DNA from: Halichoerus grypus
Taxonomy: Eukaryota > Chordata > Mammalia > Carnivora > Phocidae
Reading direction: 5' to 3'
Assembly (NCBI RefSeq): GCF_964656455.1
Contig: NC_135722.1
Coordinates: forward strand, 85,803,313 to 85,867,312
DNA length: 64,000 nt
Positions 53,151 to 63,722 of the stretch are shown here, piece by piece (positions within the stretch are counted from its first letter, which is position 1; each line of letters opens with the position of its first letter). Made by a program: the position numbers and the translations under genes. The notes below the pieces were generated by a model that saw only the letters and a list, made by a program, of their open reading frames with translations, had not been told where the DNA came from and searched no databases.

Positions 53151-53545
53151 GAGCTCTTAGTGTGATGGTAACCATTGGAGGCTTGTTGGCAGAGGAATGA
53201 TTTGACCAAGTGCTCTGCGAAGAGTAGAGCATAGGAATACGTAAGTGGCAGGAGGGAGATCAGTTAGGAGGTTGCCATAGTAGTGCAATGAGAGGTGCTA
53301 TGGGCTTAGAGTAGAGGGTAGAAGTGGAAGAGGTGAAAAGTAATCATATCCCAGATATATTGCAAAGGTCAAGCCTGGATAATTTGTTAATAGTTTGCAT
53401 GTCGAGCGTGAAAGAGTCAGGGATGATAGCAAGTGTTTTGGTCTGAATACCTGGATAAATGAAAGAGGAGGGGGTTTAGAGGAAAGGCACAAAAATTTGG
53501 AAGTGGAGAAAGGGAGTTGAAGAGTACGGACAACCATCTGAGGGA
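53151..53545 (-). mobile_element. L2 LINE, antisense (split, part 2)
   Basis: GGTAACCATTGGAGGCTTGT, AGAGGAATGATTTGACCAAG, GGGAGATCAGTTAGGAGGTT, GCCATAGTAGTGCAATGAGA, ATCCCAGATATATTGCAAAG and AGAGTCAGGGATGATAGCAA continue the reversed L2 into the reverse-transcriptase end. The frame 53298-53537 (minus) is the decayed polymerase C-terminal region read in the element's sense. Confidence 0.7.
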
Positions 53546-54124
53546 GAATTACCCAAAGAGGAATACAGAAGTGAGGGGCTAACTAGACCTCTCTCTGCTG
53601 GGGTGATGAGGAGTGAGGAGCAAGCCTCTTAAGCATTCTGGAGGGGAATCCAGTACACAAGTGGTCAGCTTTAGATGGGAGCAGGCACAGCTTACAGGCT
53701 AGAAGCAGAGTATGTGGGTACAGATGCTGTTAACAGGAGCTAATGGCACGTGCTCCTTCTCAGAGCCCTGGGCCCCTAATGCCTGGCTTTCCTGGCTTTA
53801 GGGTCCAAGCAGTATAGCCTTCACCCTGGCCCTCTTCTGCCACCTTGTCAGATGCAAGAACTGTGATAGGGTCAGGGTAGTGGATCACTTCTGACTGTTG
53901 CTATTTTCTCAGTGAAATAAAGTATGGCAATTATCTGACAGTAGAAAAGGGGGTTTCAGAACTTTGAGGAGAGAGATGAAGGTGTGAAATGGTCATTTCA
54001 GAGCAAGGAGAGTAAATTGACTAGGGAAATGTAGTAGGATTGGCCAGCAGGACTAAAGACCCATTTGATATTTTTGGTCTTAATTTAAGGGAACTCGCAT
54101 AGTCTGTAGAGTATCCACGAAGGT
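53546..54124. other. Unique sequence, possibly more L2
   Basis: No clear consensus; purine-rich between 53560 and 53740. Confidence 0.3.
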
Positions 54125-54531
54125 GTGTCACTCAGATCTCCTTTCAAGAGAGAGCTTGCAGTCCGCTGGAAGAGGAGAGTTAGCAGACAACCTCCCTATG
54201 CAGTATCTTTGGGATATAACAGAACATTTGCACCAAAGCCATGTGCTTCTTGGCACCTCCTAGCCCATGACCAAGCATGGCAGGAGCCCCTTATTGGCAG
54301 TCTTTGTACCTGGGCACGTCTTTGGGTTGACCAATAATTTTTCAGAATTGTAGCATAATCTAAGGCATTCCTTACCCTCTCGCATGTGTCAAATCTGCCT
54401 CACATTCTGAAAGTCTTCCTTGCCTATCTCTACTCCCTCCTCAGCTTTATCTTTCATTGAGGTTACTCCTTCCCCTGCCCACTTCAAACCCCATCTTGGC
54501 ACCAGCTTCCTAGAGACTCCAACTAACACAA
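54125..54531 (+). mobile_element. Probable solo LTR (ERVL-type), sense
   Basis: TG start (TGTGTCACTCAGATCTCCTT), GAGAGCTTGCAGTCCGCTGG, ATGACCAAGCATGGCAGGAG, GTACCTGGGCACG and a CTAGAGACTCCAACTAACACA end give an LTR-like layout with TG...CA termini. No target duplication is evident and the family is uncertain. Confidence 0.45.
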
Positions 54532-54914
54532 CATGGTTAGGGGTCTATTTCTCTAGTCACCTTCGGTTTCTCCGGTCATGGTCCACACATGAAGCAAGCA
54601 GAGGGCTGGACTTTTCCAGGGGAGCATGAAGGAGCAATAGAGAAGCAAAGGAATGGGGAGTTCCCAGTATATGCAGATTCATCTGTCAACATGGAATCCA
54701 TGCTGTTTAAAACGAGGAGCGAACCCCTGAGGATGATGAGGATGGTTGGGAGAGTCAGACCATGCACTCAGGTCAGCTTGTTTTCATCTCACAAATGTCT
54801 CGTGGATCACCCTTCCCTTCTGTGGAGAGCTAAACCTAGAAAGACAAAGGCACCTGCTAAAAAAGACTGTCGTTCATGCTGTCATTTTGGGCCGCAGTCC
54901 TGAGTTGTCAAATT
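54532..54914. other. Unique sequence
   Basis: Frame 54589-54903 (plus, 104 codons) and an opposed frame 54576-54767 have no domain. Confidence 0.3.
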
Positions 54915-55150
54915 AACAAATTTATGCTGCGCATCTTCTTTGTGCCAAGCGTTGTGCTAGGTACTTTGTACCTATTATGAAGCTCTTTGAGCATTAAACA
55001 ATAGGCAGGTGAGAGAGATACCGTTTTACTGTTTTTATATGTGAAGAAACTGAGACTCAAAGAGAAATTGCATTGCTAATAAGTGGTGGATTCAGGATTC
55101 AGACCCAAAGCCTTCAGAACCTGAGCTCTTTCTGCAATACCACATTGTTG
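54915..55150 (+). mobile_element. MIR SINE, sense
   Basis: TGTGCCAAGCGTTGTGCTAG, GAAGAAACTGAGACTCAAAG, AATAAGTGGTGGATTCAGGA and GAACCTGAGCTCTTTCTGCA cover MIR. Confidence 0.8.
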
Positions 55151-55223
55151 GTAGTCGTTAGATACAACTTACATATCAGAGCTACTAATTAATTTAATCG
55201 TGTGTACACAGAGTTTGTACAGA

Positions 55224-55277
55224 ATGCAAATGTGTATGTAAATGATTATTTTCATTTTTACAAACAAAGATGCAAAT
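55224..55277 (+). promoter_or_regulatory. Paired POU octamers in AT-rich unique DNA
   Basis: ATGCAAAT occurs perfectly at 55224-55231 and 55270-55277. The second is directly preceded by AACAAAG, the complement of a SOX-type CTTTGTT. POU factors bind the octamer. Whether this is used is inference from motifs alone. Confidence 0.3.
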
Positions 55278-56115
55278 GTATCCTTAGGTTTACAAGAAAC
55301 TGGTAAGATAACTTTACCTCAGTTGACCCATTCTTAGGGCTCCAGCAAATCTGAATCATTCTAATATAAATAAACCCCCAGCTTTCCATATGAGAGCTAT
55401 TCCTTCAGAATTTAAAACATTGAGTCTCTGGCCCCCCATCAAGGATATTTTAGACTCCTCATGATGTTCTTTAGGGCTGAGATAAATGTAAAATGCAAAA
55501 CCTCTCTCTGGAATTTTCTCTCTCCAAATAAGAAAAAAAAGAATCTATGCCTGAGTTCTATCCTTGGGAATTCAAGCCAGGACACAGCTCTGGCCTTGAA
55601 TTGTCTAACTTCTTTAATCACATATTTACCTCAATTCAGAGCACCCGGAATTCACTTTATTCTCACTTCATGAGCAGTTGGCTTAATTTGAGAGGTTCTG
55701 GGGTTCTCTACTGGCTCCCCCTATATCCCACCCAGTTCTCTGGGTGCTGAGGTTTGAATACTGAAGAGTATTCATTCAAATGTAAATCCCCTTGGGCTCA
55801 GGAGTCTTGCCACCTCATACTTGACTCAGATGAAATGTACTTTAAGGTAAGGTGAGGAGGGAGTAAATGGGAAAAGGAACCTTAAATAAGGAAATGTGGA
55901 CAGCCTACGAGACAAATGCTGCTTGGAATCATGGCTTCCCCAAGGTCATATGCCTTCTGCTAATGGCACTTTGCAGGGTGGGATTGATGGCTTCTCCACC
56001 CACCACCACTCACAGACCCAGTGTTCCAGCATGCCCAGTACTTGCTGAAGTTCCTCAACTAGATGTTTCTTCCTTGATCTGAGCCGTTTGACCTGCTGGT
56101 CTCTCTTCTTGAACC
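55278..56115. other. Unique sequence
   Basis: Several overlapping short frames (55461-55673, 55547-55750, 55867-56082) have no domain. Nothing else seen. Confidence 0.3.
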
Positions 56116-56119
56116 CTTG

Positions 56120-56490
56120 TTGCCCTACATTTGCCTGATTACTAGTTACCCCCAAGAGTCTGCTCCAGCATCTCATTCCCTCTCACATGGGATCTGTGCT
56201 AGCCCTCTCCCTGCACAGTGCTCCCCTAGCACTCTCCATGAAGTCCCAGAGAACACTGATCCTGTTTTATTTATCTTCATATTCCCAGTATCTCACCCAG
56301 TGTCTTGAAGAAATCGTTTTCATAAATATTCAAGTGTCTCAATGAAACTCTATTACCCAATTTAGCACATTGTCCAGTAGCTGTTAAATTGACTGTTCCT
56401 GGCCCCCAGTGGACTACTCTAGTCTGAAAATTTGTGTCTGTCCATTCTTGTATCCCTAGAAGCTCAGTACAGTGCTTGGTCCATAGGGGA
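56120..56490 (+). mobile_element. Two L2 3'-end fragments, sense
   Basis: 56230-56335: CACTCTCCATGAAGTCCCAG, TTATTTATCTTCATATTCCC, AGTATCTCACCCAGTGTCTT. 56430-56490: TTGTATCCCTAGAAGCTCAG, TACAGTGCTTGGTCCATAGG. Each resembles the L2 terminal 3' UTR, so they are separate insertions or a duplicated tail. Confidence 0.55.
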
Positions 56491-56648
56491 TGCTCCCGAA
56501 AGAGTCTGGGAGTTAATTAATTAACTTAGGCAAAATGCATCTTCACCAATAAGCTGGATTATTTTAACAGTGGAAACAGCTTCTCCTCCTTCCCCTATTG
56601 CTGTCTCTTACTAGGAGGTGGCACGAAGCCACACGTTGACTGTCTGCA

Positions 56649-56690
<42 letters not shown>
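56649..56690. repeat. (CA)n microsatellite
   Basis: About 21 uninterrupted CA repeats. Confidence 0.97.
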
Positions 56691-56692
<2 letters not shown>

Positions 56693-57789
56693 GAGGGATC
56701 CCGTCACTTGCACCTCTGCACCTAGTTAGATGCCCAGCCCCGTCTCAGTGCTTCATTATCCTGAAGCAGGCACGCATCCCTCCATCTCCTCTCCTTCTCT
56801 CCTTTTCCCGCTGCTTCTGGAATTAAGGTGCTGCGGACCTGGCCTCACTCTGACACTCATTACTCTGGTATTGATGGCCTTCCACCTCCCTGTTATTGTG
56901 TGAAGATTAGAAAGCAGAGACCTTTCTTGAGCAAGGGAATGGGTTTTGTCAGTATTCAGTGTGTAACAGCAGAAAATATAATAAATTCTGGCAGTCAATC
57001 GAATATGACATGATAATGAATGTTAACATCATGTGCCCCCCTTCGCCAACAGAGGGGAAAGTCATGTTAGATCACAGCTAAGCACAAGCACCGTGTGATT
57101 TCTATTTGCCTCCCTTTCTTTCTCCTCCTTTCCCAGATTTGACCTCATTGCTTGCTCAACTCCACCCCTCCATCCCCAGCTTCATTTGCCCACACTGCTC
57201 AGAAACACTGCTTCAATTCCCAGGCCTCTGCATCTTGTCTGTGAGAAACCTGACCTCAGATGGAACTGCCCTCCCCCAAACTTAACAGAATCCTCCGCCT
57301 GAAAAGCCCACCTACAGTCCCAGGGCAGCCCCCTGAGTCTGAATCTGACTGAATAGGATAACAAACCAGGAGAGCACTGCTAGGTGAATTCCAAGCTCAA
57401 TGCCAGCTTCATGCAAGTCAAGAGGCAAGACTCCTCTCTTTGCCTGCAAAATGAATACAAGACAAAACTAAAACCAAAGGCCTGTTTCTTACCTCTGTTT
57501 TCCCCCAAACTATTTGGTTTCAGGTGATTTGCCTGCTCTTTTGAGTTTAAAAAACTCAGAGTCTCATCATATAATGATGTGGATCAGGATCAGCTTTTGC
57601 TCAGTTGCATTACTATTAATAAATATTCATATGCGCTTATAAAAAAAAACAACTAGAATCATTGAAGGATTTCTTAAAGAAACAGTCTTTAGCAACTTCA
57701 GGTCCCTCCACTGCCAGTCTGAACTCTTGTTGGTCAGCCAAAACATGGGATCACTGTCCTGTTATCCTAGAGCTAGAGATAACCTTCAA
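56691..57789. other. Unique sequence
   Basis: No repeat recognised. A9 run near 57640. Short frames without domains. Confidence 0.3.
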
Positions 57790-58065
57790 CTAATAATAAC
57801 CATTAATGAACCATGGTGATGTGCCAAGCATTACACCATTTAATAATTACACACACACACACATAAACACACTATCGATATACAAAATATGTTATAACAT
57901 ACATGTTTTATGTTACACGTTATAACACATGTTTTAGGTTATATATGGCTCTGTGGCTAAGAAAGCTGTAGGCACTTATCCTAAGTGTCACAGCCATGAA
58001 GTCATCACATGTCCCAAGTGTCAGGACAGGGGTATCCTCAGCCTGTCCACTTTATCCATTAAGGG
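57790..58065 (+). mobile_element. MIR SINE, sense, expanded by AT-rich simple repeat
   Basis: GTGATGTGCCAAGCATTACA at the left and TCCTAAGTGTCACAGCCATG / CAGCCTGTCCACTTTATCC at the right are MIR. Between them lie (CA)n and two imperfect ~27-bp copies of GTTATAACATACATGTTTTA at 57891 and 57919. Confidence 0.55.
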
Positions 58066-58234
58066 CCAATATAAGGAGCCACTGCGGACCACATGAGCAA
58101 TCCTCGTTCTTTCTCTCCCAGGGGCATCTCCAATACGCCTCAGTAGAAACTGACTGAAGATACCAAAGGTATTTTGATAAGATAATGGAAAAGTAGGAAG
58201 GATGGCTAATATAACAATAACGATTATTATTAAT

Positions 58235-58410
58235 ATCTAATTAGTACTTTATAGGGGTTTTTTAGTACTTTAGAGTTTAAAAGCATTTTTATGTGCATTA
58301 TTTCATTTGATCCTAAAAAAAAGAGTAGACATTATTATCATACTCATTTTACAGATGAAGAAACTGATGTGACCTAATCAACATTCACAAGTACTTAAGT
58401 ATTTAAAATG
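58235..58410 (+). mobile_element. MIR (MIR3-like), sense
   Basis: AGCATTTTTATGTGCATTAT, TTCATTTGATCCTAAAAAAA, CATTATTATCATACTCATTT and TACAGATGAAGAAACTGATG follow MIR3. Confidence 0.7.
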
Positions 58411-58969
58411 CAGACTGAAAATGAGGTCGCCAAACAACCAAATTAAATTTAATAGCAGTAATGATCTTAGTGGTATTCAGATGTCACTTTACAGTTTCAA
58501 AGTATTTTCTCATACATTTAGTTTTAAAGTTAAATTGCACAAGTATACAAATTTAAAATTATGCATCTTCAACCTTGTCATCCCAAATCTTGAAATCCTT
58601 CATGGGGAAATAAACCAATATATACCAATAATCTCTATTTCATCATACGGTCTTCTTAAAAATCATAGAGAAACATGTCAGAGAGAAGAAATTCTAGAAC
58701 CTTCTCCCCAGCCTGTAGCCTCGATCCTGGAAGAAGAAACACACATTCGGCCTCCCCTCCACACTCTTCCCAGTGTTCCCTAAGAGAGAAGAAATTGCTC
58801 TTTTGATTGCTAAGAGACATAGATCCAAGGGACCTCATTTTAACAGTGGTGAAATTTTTTTTTTTTTGAAAGATAATATGCATCTGTCATCCTCTTTCCA
58901 GCTTCTCCACCTGCACCTATGGACAAGACTGAAAGTCTCATCCAGGTGGGGAGACCAGAGAAATTGCTG
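58411..58969. other. Unique AT-rich sequence
   Basis: A MIR3-like scrap at 58480-58520 (CACTTTACAGTTTCAAAGTA). T14 run at 58855-58867. Frame 58421-58783 (plus, 120 codons) has no domain and starts in AT-rich repeat-derived DNA. Confidence 0.3.
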
Positions 58970-59148
58970 ATGTTCTAGTGTTAAGTGAAAAAAAGCAGAG
59001 CTCACAATTATACACACACATAAACACACAGTAGGACTTCAATTGTGTTTAAGAGACATGACTGGAAGGCTATTTACACTCATGTTAATGCTTACGAATA
59101 CCTTTTTAATTACTATGTGTTACTTTTATAATCAGAAAAAAAAATCAA
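58970..59148 (+). mobile_element. L1M 3' end, sense, with A-tail
   Basis: GTGTTAAGTGAAAAAAAGCA, GAGACATGACTGGAAGGCTA, TTTACACTCATGTTAATGCT and TTACTTTTATAATCAGAAAA plus the A-run match an L1M 3' UTR. Confidence 0.75.
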
Positions 59149-59764
59149 TAGAATGGATGAGACTAGATTGACAATGGGTTGTATGAAATAAGACCCAGGG
59201 GTTTTAGTAAACCCAACCTAAGCATGAGGCGTCTAGAAATCACCTCAGGGGTAAGTTGAGCAGGTCAAAGCCTATCTGACCTAAAGAATCTGCCAGAAAA
59301 CTCCTGGCACAGAATATGACCACCCTCTGAGGAAGATCGCTATATATAAATCAAGGCACCAACTGCCTGGCACATGGTAAGTCTTTAAATGCCAGAATTT
59401 ATAAGTAATTCATGAACACGTGCTCTAAGATCATCTGGATATTTATCCAAAGTTGCTGAAAGAAGAAACCCAGTTTTTCCCACTTCCCGCATAGAACTGC
59501 TTATCCTGCTTACCTACTCGGCTGCAAATACTCAGTATCGATAAGTACAGTGGTAAGCACTTAATACATGGCAGGAGCTGTGGGCCAGACTTTTTGTTAG
59601 GCATGCTTCAAACTTCATTGTTCTAATCCTCAATATACAAAAAACTTGGGATTCATGCCGTGCTCTAAGATTTTAAAAAATTCTTTCCTCCTGTACCCCA
59701 CCTCCCTTAGGATTCCCTTTTTCTGAGGCTTCTGCACCCCTGTTAGCATCTGTCAGCCCTATTC
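59149..59764. other. Unique sequence with MIR scraps
   Basis: CCTGGCACATGGTAAGTCTT at 59365-59385 is a MIR/L2-type terminus. CATGGCAGGAGCTGTGGGCC at 59567 resembles a MIR start. Confidence 0.35.
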
Positions 59765-59940
59765 GAGGTCATTGTTGTTAGAGCTAGAAGGGATGACAGA
59801 GAGCATCTCACTGAGTTTCTTATTTTACAGAGAAGTAATTGGTAGCACAAGAAGTGAAATAACTTGCCCAAAGCCTGCCAGGTAATTAATAGCAGGGCCA
59901 GGCCATGAGCACAACGCAGCACTCAGCAATGAAAACACTG
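59765..59940 (+). mobile_element. L3/MIR-type fragment, sense
   Basis: TTGTTAGAGCTAGAAGGGAT, TTCTTATTTTACAGAGAAGT and AACTTGCCCAAAGCCTGCCA fit the L3/MIR-type consensus. Confidence 0.6.
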
Positions 59941-59984
59941 TACCTTGTGATCAAATAATTTACCCTCACATATAGAGAAGGGGC

Positions 59985-60208
59985 GGGGTATAGGGGAAAG
60001 CCCCCTGGAGTCATCAGTTCTAGATTTGCTGTCCCTCTGATATCTGGCTTTGGGAAAACCACTTTGTACTCCAGGCCTGGTTTTGCTTCTACAAAAACCA
60101 CCCAGAAGGACTTTTATGGGGGCTGGATGAGATAATATATGTGATAAAAAGCACTTTGTAAACTGCAAAAAGATTATATAAATTTCAAGCATTGTTATTT
60201 TGACTGCT
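59985..60208 (+). mobile_element. MIR SINE, sense
   Basis: CCCTGGAGTCATCAGTTCTA, GGCTGGATGAGATAATATAT, AAAAAGCACTTTGTAAACTG and TTATATAAATTTCAAGCATT give a well-ordered MIR. Confidence 0.78.
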
Positions 60209-60284
60209 ATTTAAACACCTTTCCAGAAGTATTTGCGTTTTAAAAGAGATTTTAGCCTGGTAAGAATCCTGGAGGTAAGGCACT

Positions 60285-60720
60285 TTCAAACATTGCTGGT
60301 GGGAATGTGAATAGCTGCAATGATCTGACAAGATCTATTAAAACTCAAAAAATGCATATATTTTGCACCCTAACTCACAGTTATTAGCACCTAACCCCTA
60401 GAAATGAAAGTAGGTTGCCAAAGAGTGCATGTACAAAGATGTTTATTACAGTATCATTTTGCAAGTAGAAACAAACTAGATACCTCTCAATGGGGGGATG
60501 GTTAAATACCCTGTAGGGCACTCAGACCATAAGATATTTTTCAACTAATAAAAAGAATGTGTTCCTGTTCGATCTGTATCTGTTGACCCAGAGGGATTTC
60601 TACAATATATTGTTAAGAGCAAAACAAGTTAGAGAGAAATGTACTTACTTGATTTCAGGTTTGTAAAACTATGACTACATAACCCCGTATATTTGCGCTG
60701 AGAAAGGGCAAAGGGAGACA
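60285..60720 (+). mobile_element. L1M, sense, ORF2 end and 3' UTR remnant
   Basis: ATTGCTGGTGGGAATGTGAA, CAAAGATGTTTATTACAGTA, AGAAACAAACTAGATACCTC, GGGGGGATGGTTAAATACCC, ACAATATATTGTTAAGAGCA and GGTTTGTAAAACTATGAC follow L1. The ORF2 C-terminal region is full of stops. Confidence 0.75.
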
Positions 60721-61409
60721 GAGACGGAAGGAAAGAAAGTGACCGAAGCCACAACGAGGTCTGGCCAACTCAAAGTCATGAGTGTCCAACGGAGGAATTT
60801 CACCACCTCTGGCTGTTTAGCCGATGGGACAATAAATTCAAGACGCAATCAGGAGAAACAGCAACTATGATCAGAGGCAGGCGTCTCTGCCTTGGTGTAT
60901 GGCTGCCTCTCTGAGAATGTACGTCTCCATTCAGAAAGCCCCGTGTTTCCTGTTTCTCCCCCTCGAGCACAGATGTCTGCAGCTGCTTAGGTCAGCCATC
61001 CCACTGCCCCTCGCTCCAGGGAAGCAGGAACCTGTGGGTGAAGCACCTTCAAGCATTTTTGGATATACCACTGTCTCATTCTTGGTTTCTCCACTAATGC
61101 TTAGGATGGAGCCTAAAGTGCAAGCCAAGATTGTAAAACAAGAGGCAAGCAATCAAGTGCTCTTGACAATAATGTTGCACCCTTCAGAGCACAGAGCCGA
61201 TGGACCTCAGCACATAATTACCAATATAGATTGTTGTTTTAAGGAAAAACGTTTTTTAATCATAATAAAACACTCTTACGCTGGCAGAGAGTGCTGCATT
61301 TATACATGCCTTGTTGGTTCAGTATTGCCAAGCATCCAGATGCAGGCTCAAAGGGAACCTAAGACAGGGAAGGGTTAAGGGTGTATAAGGCAACACAGGC
61401 ACAGCAAAA
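60721..61409. other. Unique sequence with a 159-codon frame
   Basis: The frame 60899-61378 (plus) contains no recognisable domain and is overlapped by an antisense frame (60931-61152). There is no splice or promoter context. 61150-61320 is a repeat-free block that could be tested for conservation. Confidence 0.35.
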
Positions 61410-61560
61410 GTTAAAAAGCCCTAGGCTGAGAATCAGGGCAAGTGAATTCCAGTTGTAGCTGCATCCCTAGCCTCTCTGATTTCAGACAAAGCAACTTGGT
61501 TTCCCTTAGATAACTTTACCCACCTGTAAATTGAGCACAGCACAACATATTGAAATTGGG
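61410..61560 (+). mobile_element. MIR fragment, sense
   Basis: CCCTAGGCTGAGAATCAGGG, AGTGAATTCCAGTTGTAGCT and AACTTTACCCACCTGTAAAT fit the MIR 5' half. Confidence 0.65.
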
Positions 61561-61639
61561 GAAAAAGTAAAGAACTGATGGGTGAAAATGTGATTGAGTC
61601 TCCCTAAGGGCTCTCCGACCTGTGCACCAGCAAACCCCT

Positions 61640-61905
61640 ACGCATCCAGTAGGAGTGAGCCCAGGCGTCACCTCCTCACTGAAGCCTTCCACACCTCCCC
61701 AAGGAGACTTGGTACGCACTGTACTAGTTCATGATCATCTACTTAGAACTCTTTTTGTTTACCACACTGCAAGTTCTTTGGGGCTTGGGGGTTGCAGGGG
61801 GCAGGGGGGCAGTGTATTTTTATCTGTGTTTCCCCAAGGCCTGACATACCATCTGATCAATAATCAGCACCAAATAAAATTCCAATAGATGAACACGTGA
61901 ATGAA
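61640..61905 (+). mobile_element. L2 3' UTR and terminus, sense
   Basis: CAGGCGTCACCTCCTCACTG, AAGCCTTCCACACCTCCCCA, ACACTGCAAGTTCTTTGGGG, AAGGCCTGACATACCATCTG and the GTGAATGAATGG terminus are L2 in order. The frame 61622-61888 reads through this 3' UTR. Confidence 0.8.
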
Positions 61906-62159
61906 TGGAGAGAGGGAAGGTAGGAAGGAAAACTTTTATCTTAGATTCTGGTTTGGTTAAAATATCTCCGAGCTGATCTAATGCTATTTGCTGATGTATA
62001 CAGGGTGAAATAGCATGGAAGTTCTCTAAGATTTGGGGACTTGGAATTTAAATATGATTACTCTCTTGATTTGTCCTTATTTCAATTAACCTCGCCCATC
62101 AGTGATATCAGGATGAACCAAACTAACTATAGAATATTTTCCCAAATAAGGGTGGGGAG
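61906..62159. other. Unique sequence
   Basis: No feature recognised. Confidence 0.3.
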
Positions 62160-62365
62160 ACAAGAGAATGCCTGTTATGTGCATTACATATGATCTTTCA
62201 CTTAATCCTCATCATAAGTCCTCTAAGGTCGGTATTATTAAGTCCATTTCTTGGGTGAGCAATCTCAGATCTAAGAGGTGAAAAATTCATCTATAATCAT
62301 CCTGCGGGAAGTGACAGAGCAAGGATACACCCGAAACCAGACCCAGTGGCCTACAAAATATCTAA
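62160..62365 (+). mobile_element. MIR SINE, sense
   Basis: CTGTTATGTGCATTACATAT, TTTCACTTAATCCTCATCAT, GTCGGTATTATTAAGTCCAT and CTCAGATCTAAGAGGTGAAA follow MIR. Confidence 0.75.
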
Positions 62366-63224
62366 AAGGAAATTATGCCCGGTCATCTCTATAGAAAAAC
62401 ACGGAGATGCAATGTACATTGAAAAAGTATGGGAAAGGAGAATGGCAACTGGTTCCTTGTAAATTTGATCAGCCACTATTTCCTGTTCACCATCCCTGTC
62501 TGTGGCCCACGTGCAAGACCTGCCTTGACTCTGTCAAGCCTGAGTAGGTAGCAATGTGCACACTTTCACCCGAGAACCTACTTACCCATCTCCTTGGAGG
62601 GAGGAACTCTGTAATGTGGAAACCCACCTGTGGTGGCCTGCTCAGTAGGCGTGAAGGGGCTGTGCTGCATATAAATGGACTCTTTCACTTAGCAGGAGGC
62701 AGGTAATTTCTTTTGTCCCTGCTGATGCATTATTGATTGTGATGAATGTCAGAGTGGGAGCCCATTCCAGGAGCCATTAAACAATAATTTCATCTCCGGT
62801 GGGTAATTGATTGTCAGGGGCCCACAGTGGCCGGCTGTGAAGTGGTGGTAACGGTGAATGTTTTTATTTGGGGCAGGGTGTGAAGGGAAGATTGCATGAT
62901 TTATTTATCAAATATCAAGTCCAGTTTTCAGGAAGAGGAAGCTGAGATGCGAAGTTGACCTTCTCTGAGACTCAGGCAGCCTGTCTCCAGAGGTCAGATT
63001 CCTGTGGCTCAGTATTAGGGACATATCAGGAAGTCTTTCTCTACCTAGGCCCAACTGTCACCATCACTGATAGCCACCCTCCCTATTCATCCTGGGCACT
63101 GACTTTCAAGAATCAACACTTCTCCACTCCCACCATGGCAGTCTTCACAACCTATATACCCAGCATTCAAATCCAGATGGGCATTCTCTCAGTACAGAAC
63201 AGTTTAGATCTCCTGGGCCCCTCA
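62366..63224. other. Unique sequence with homeodomain-type motif density at 62690-62840
   Basis: GATGCATTATTGATTGTGAT, GGAGCCATTAAACAATAATT and GGGTAATTGATTGTCAGGGG cluster within about 110 bp. A MIR scrap is possible at 62910-62960. The frame 62955-63299 (plus, 114 codons) has no domain. Confidence 0.3.
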
Positions 63225-63445
63225 GTTCACACCCTGGAATGCCTTCTCTTTGCCTGCCTGCTTACCGAGTTCTTCCTTATTCCCTTTGGCCCCAGCTGAC
63301 ATCATCTGTGTGGGGCACTGACCCACTTCAGTCCCAGGGAGAAGTGTTAATATCTCTGCCTCATTCATGTCTTTACTGCGGAACTCCTGTTACTATGTTC
63401 TGAATATTTGTTTGGATTCTGTCTTGACCACATGGTCAGTGATTC
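63225..63445 (+). mobile_element. L2 3' UTR fragment, sense (weak)
   Basis: CACCCTGGAATGCCTTCTCT, TGCCTGCCTGCTTACC and GAATATTTGTTTGGATTCTG resemble L2. Confidence 0.4.
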
Positions 63446-63459
63446 ATAACTTTCCAGGA

Positions 63460-63610
63460 TTACCAACTCCTTATAGAATTTGATGAAAACTATGAAGATT
63501 CTCCCTAGGGAAAAATGTGAGCATCTTGGCAGATACACAAAATACCAGATACAGTTTTAGAGCATTTGCAGATTCACTGAAAACCATTCATGGACCTCAG
63601 GTTAAGAATC
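63460..63610 (+). mobile_element. MER5/hAT-like DNA transposon end (weak)
   Basis: TTTGCAGATTCACTGAAAAC, CATTCATGGACCTCAGGTTA and AGAATCTCTACC resemble hAT-type MER ends ('...GGTTAAGAACCGCTG'). Confidence 0.35.
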
Positions 63611-63639
63611 TCTACCCTGACTGAGGTATCTGAGACCCA

Positions 63640-63722
63640 TATCTTATTCCCCTTTGTGTCTCCAGGCAAAATGCAACATGTGGCACATGGTAGGTGCTTA
63701 ACAAATGCTTGGTAAATGGTTG
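63640..63722 (+). mobile_element. L2 terminus, sense
   Basis: TTATTCCCCTTTGTGTCTCC, ATGTGGCACATGGTAGGTGC and TTAACAAATGCTTGGTAAAT are the L2 3' end. Confidence 0.7.

Noticed and set aside
60899..61378. 159-codon open frame as a possible gene
   Set aside because: No domain, signal or repeat structure, no start or splice context, and an antisense frame over the same bases. Frames of this length are expected by chance in 64 kb.
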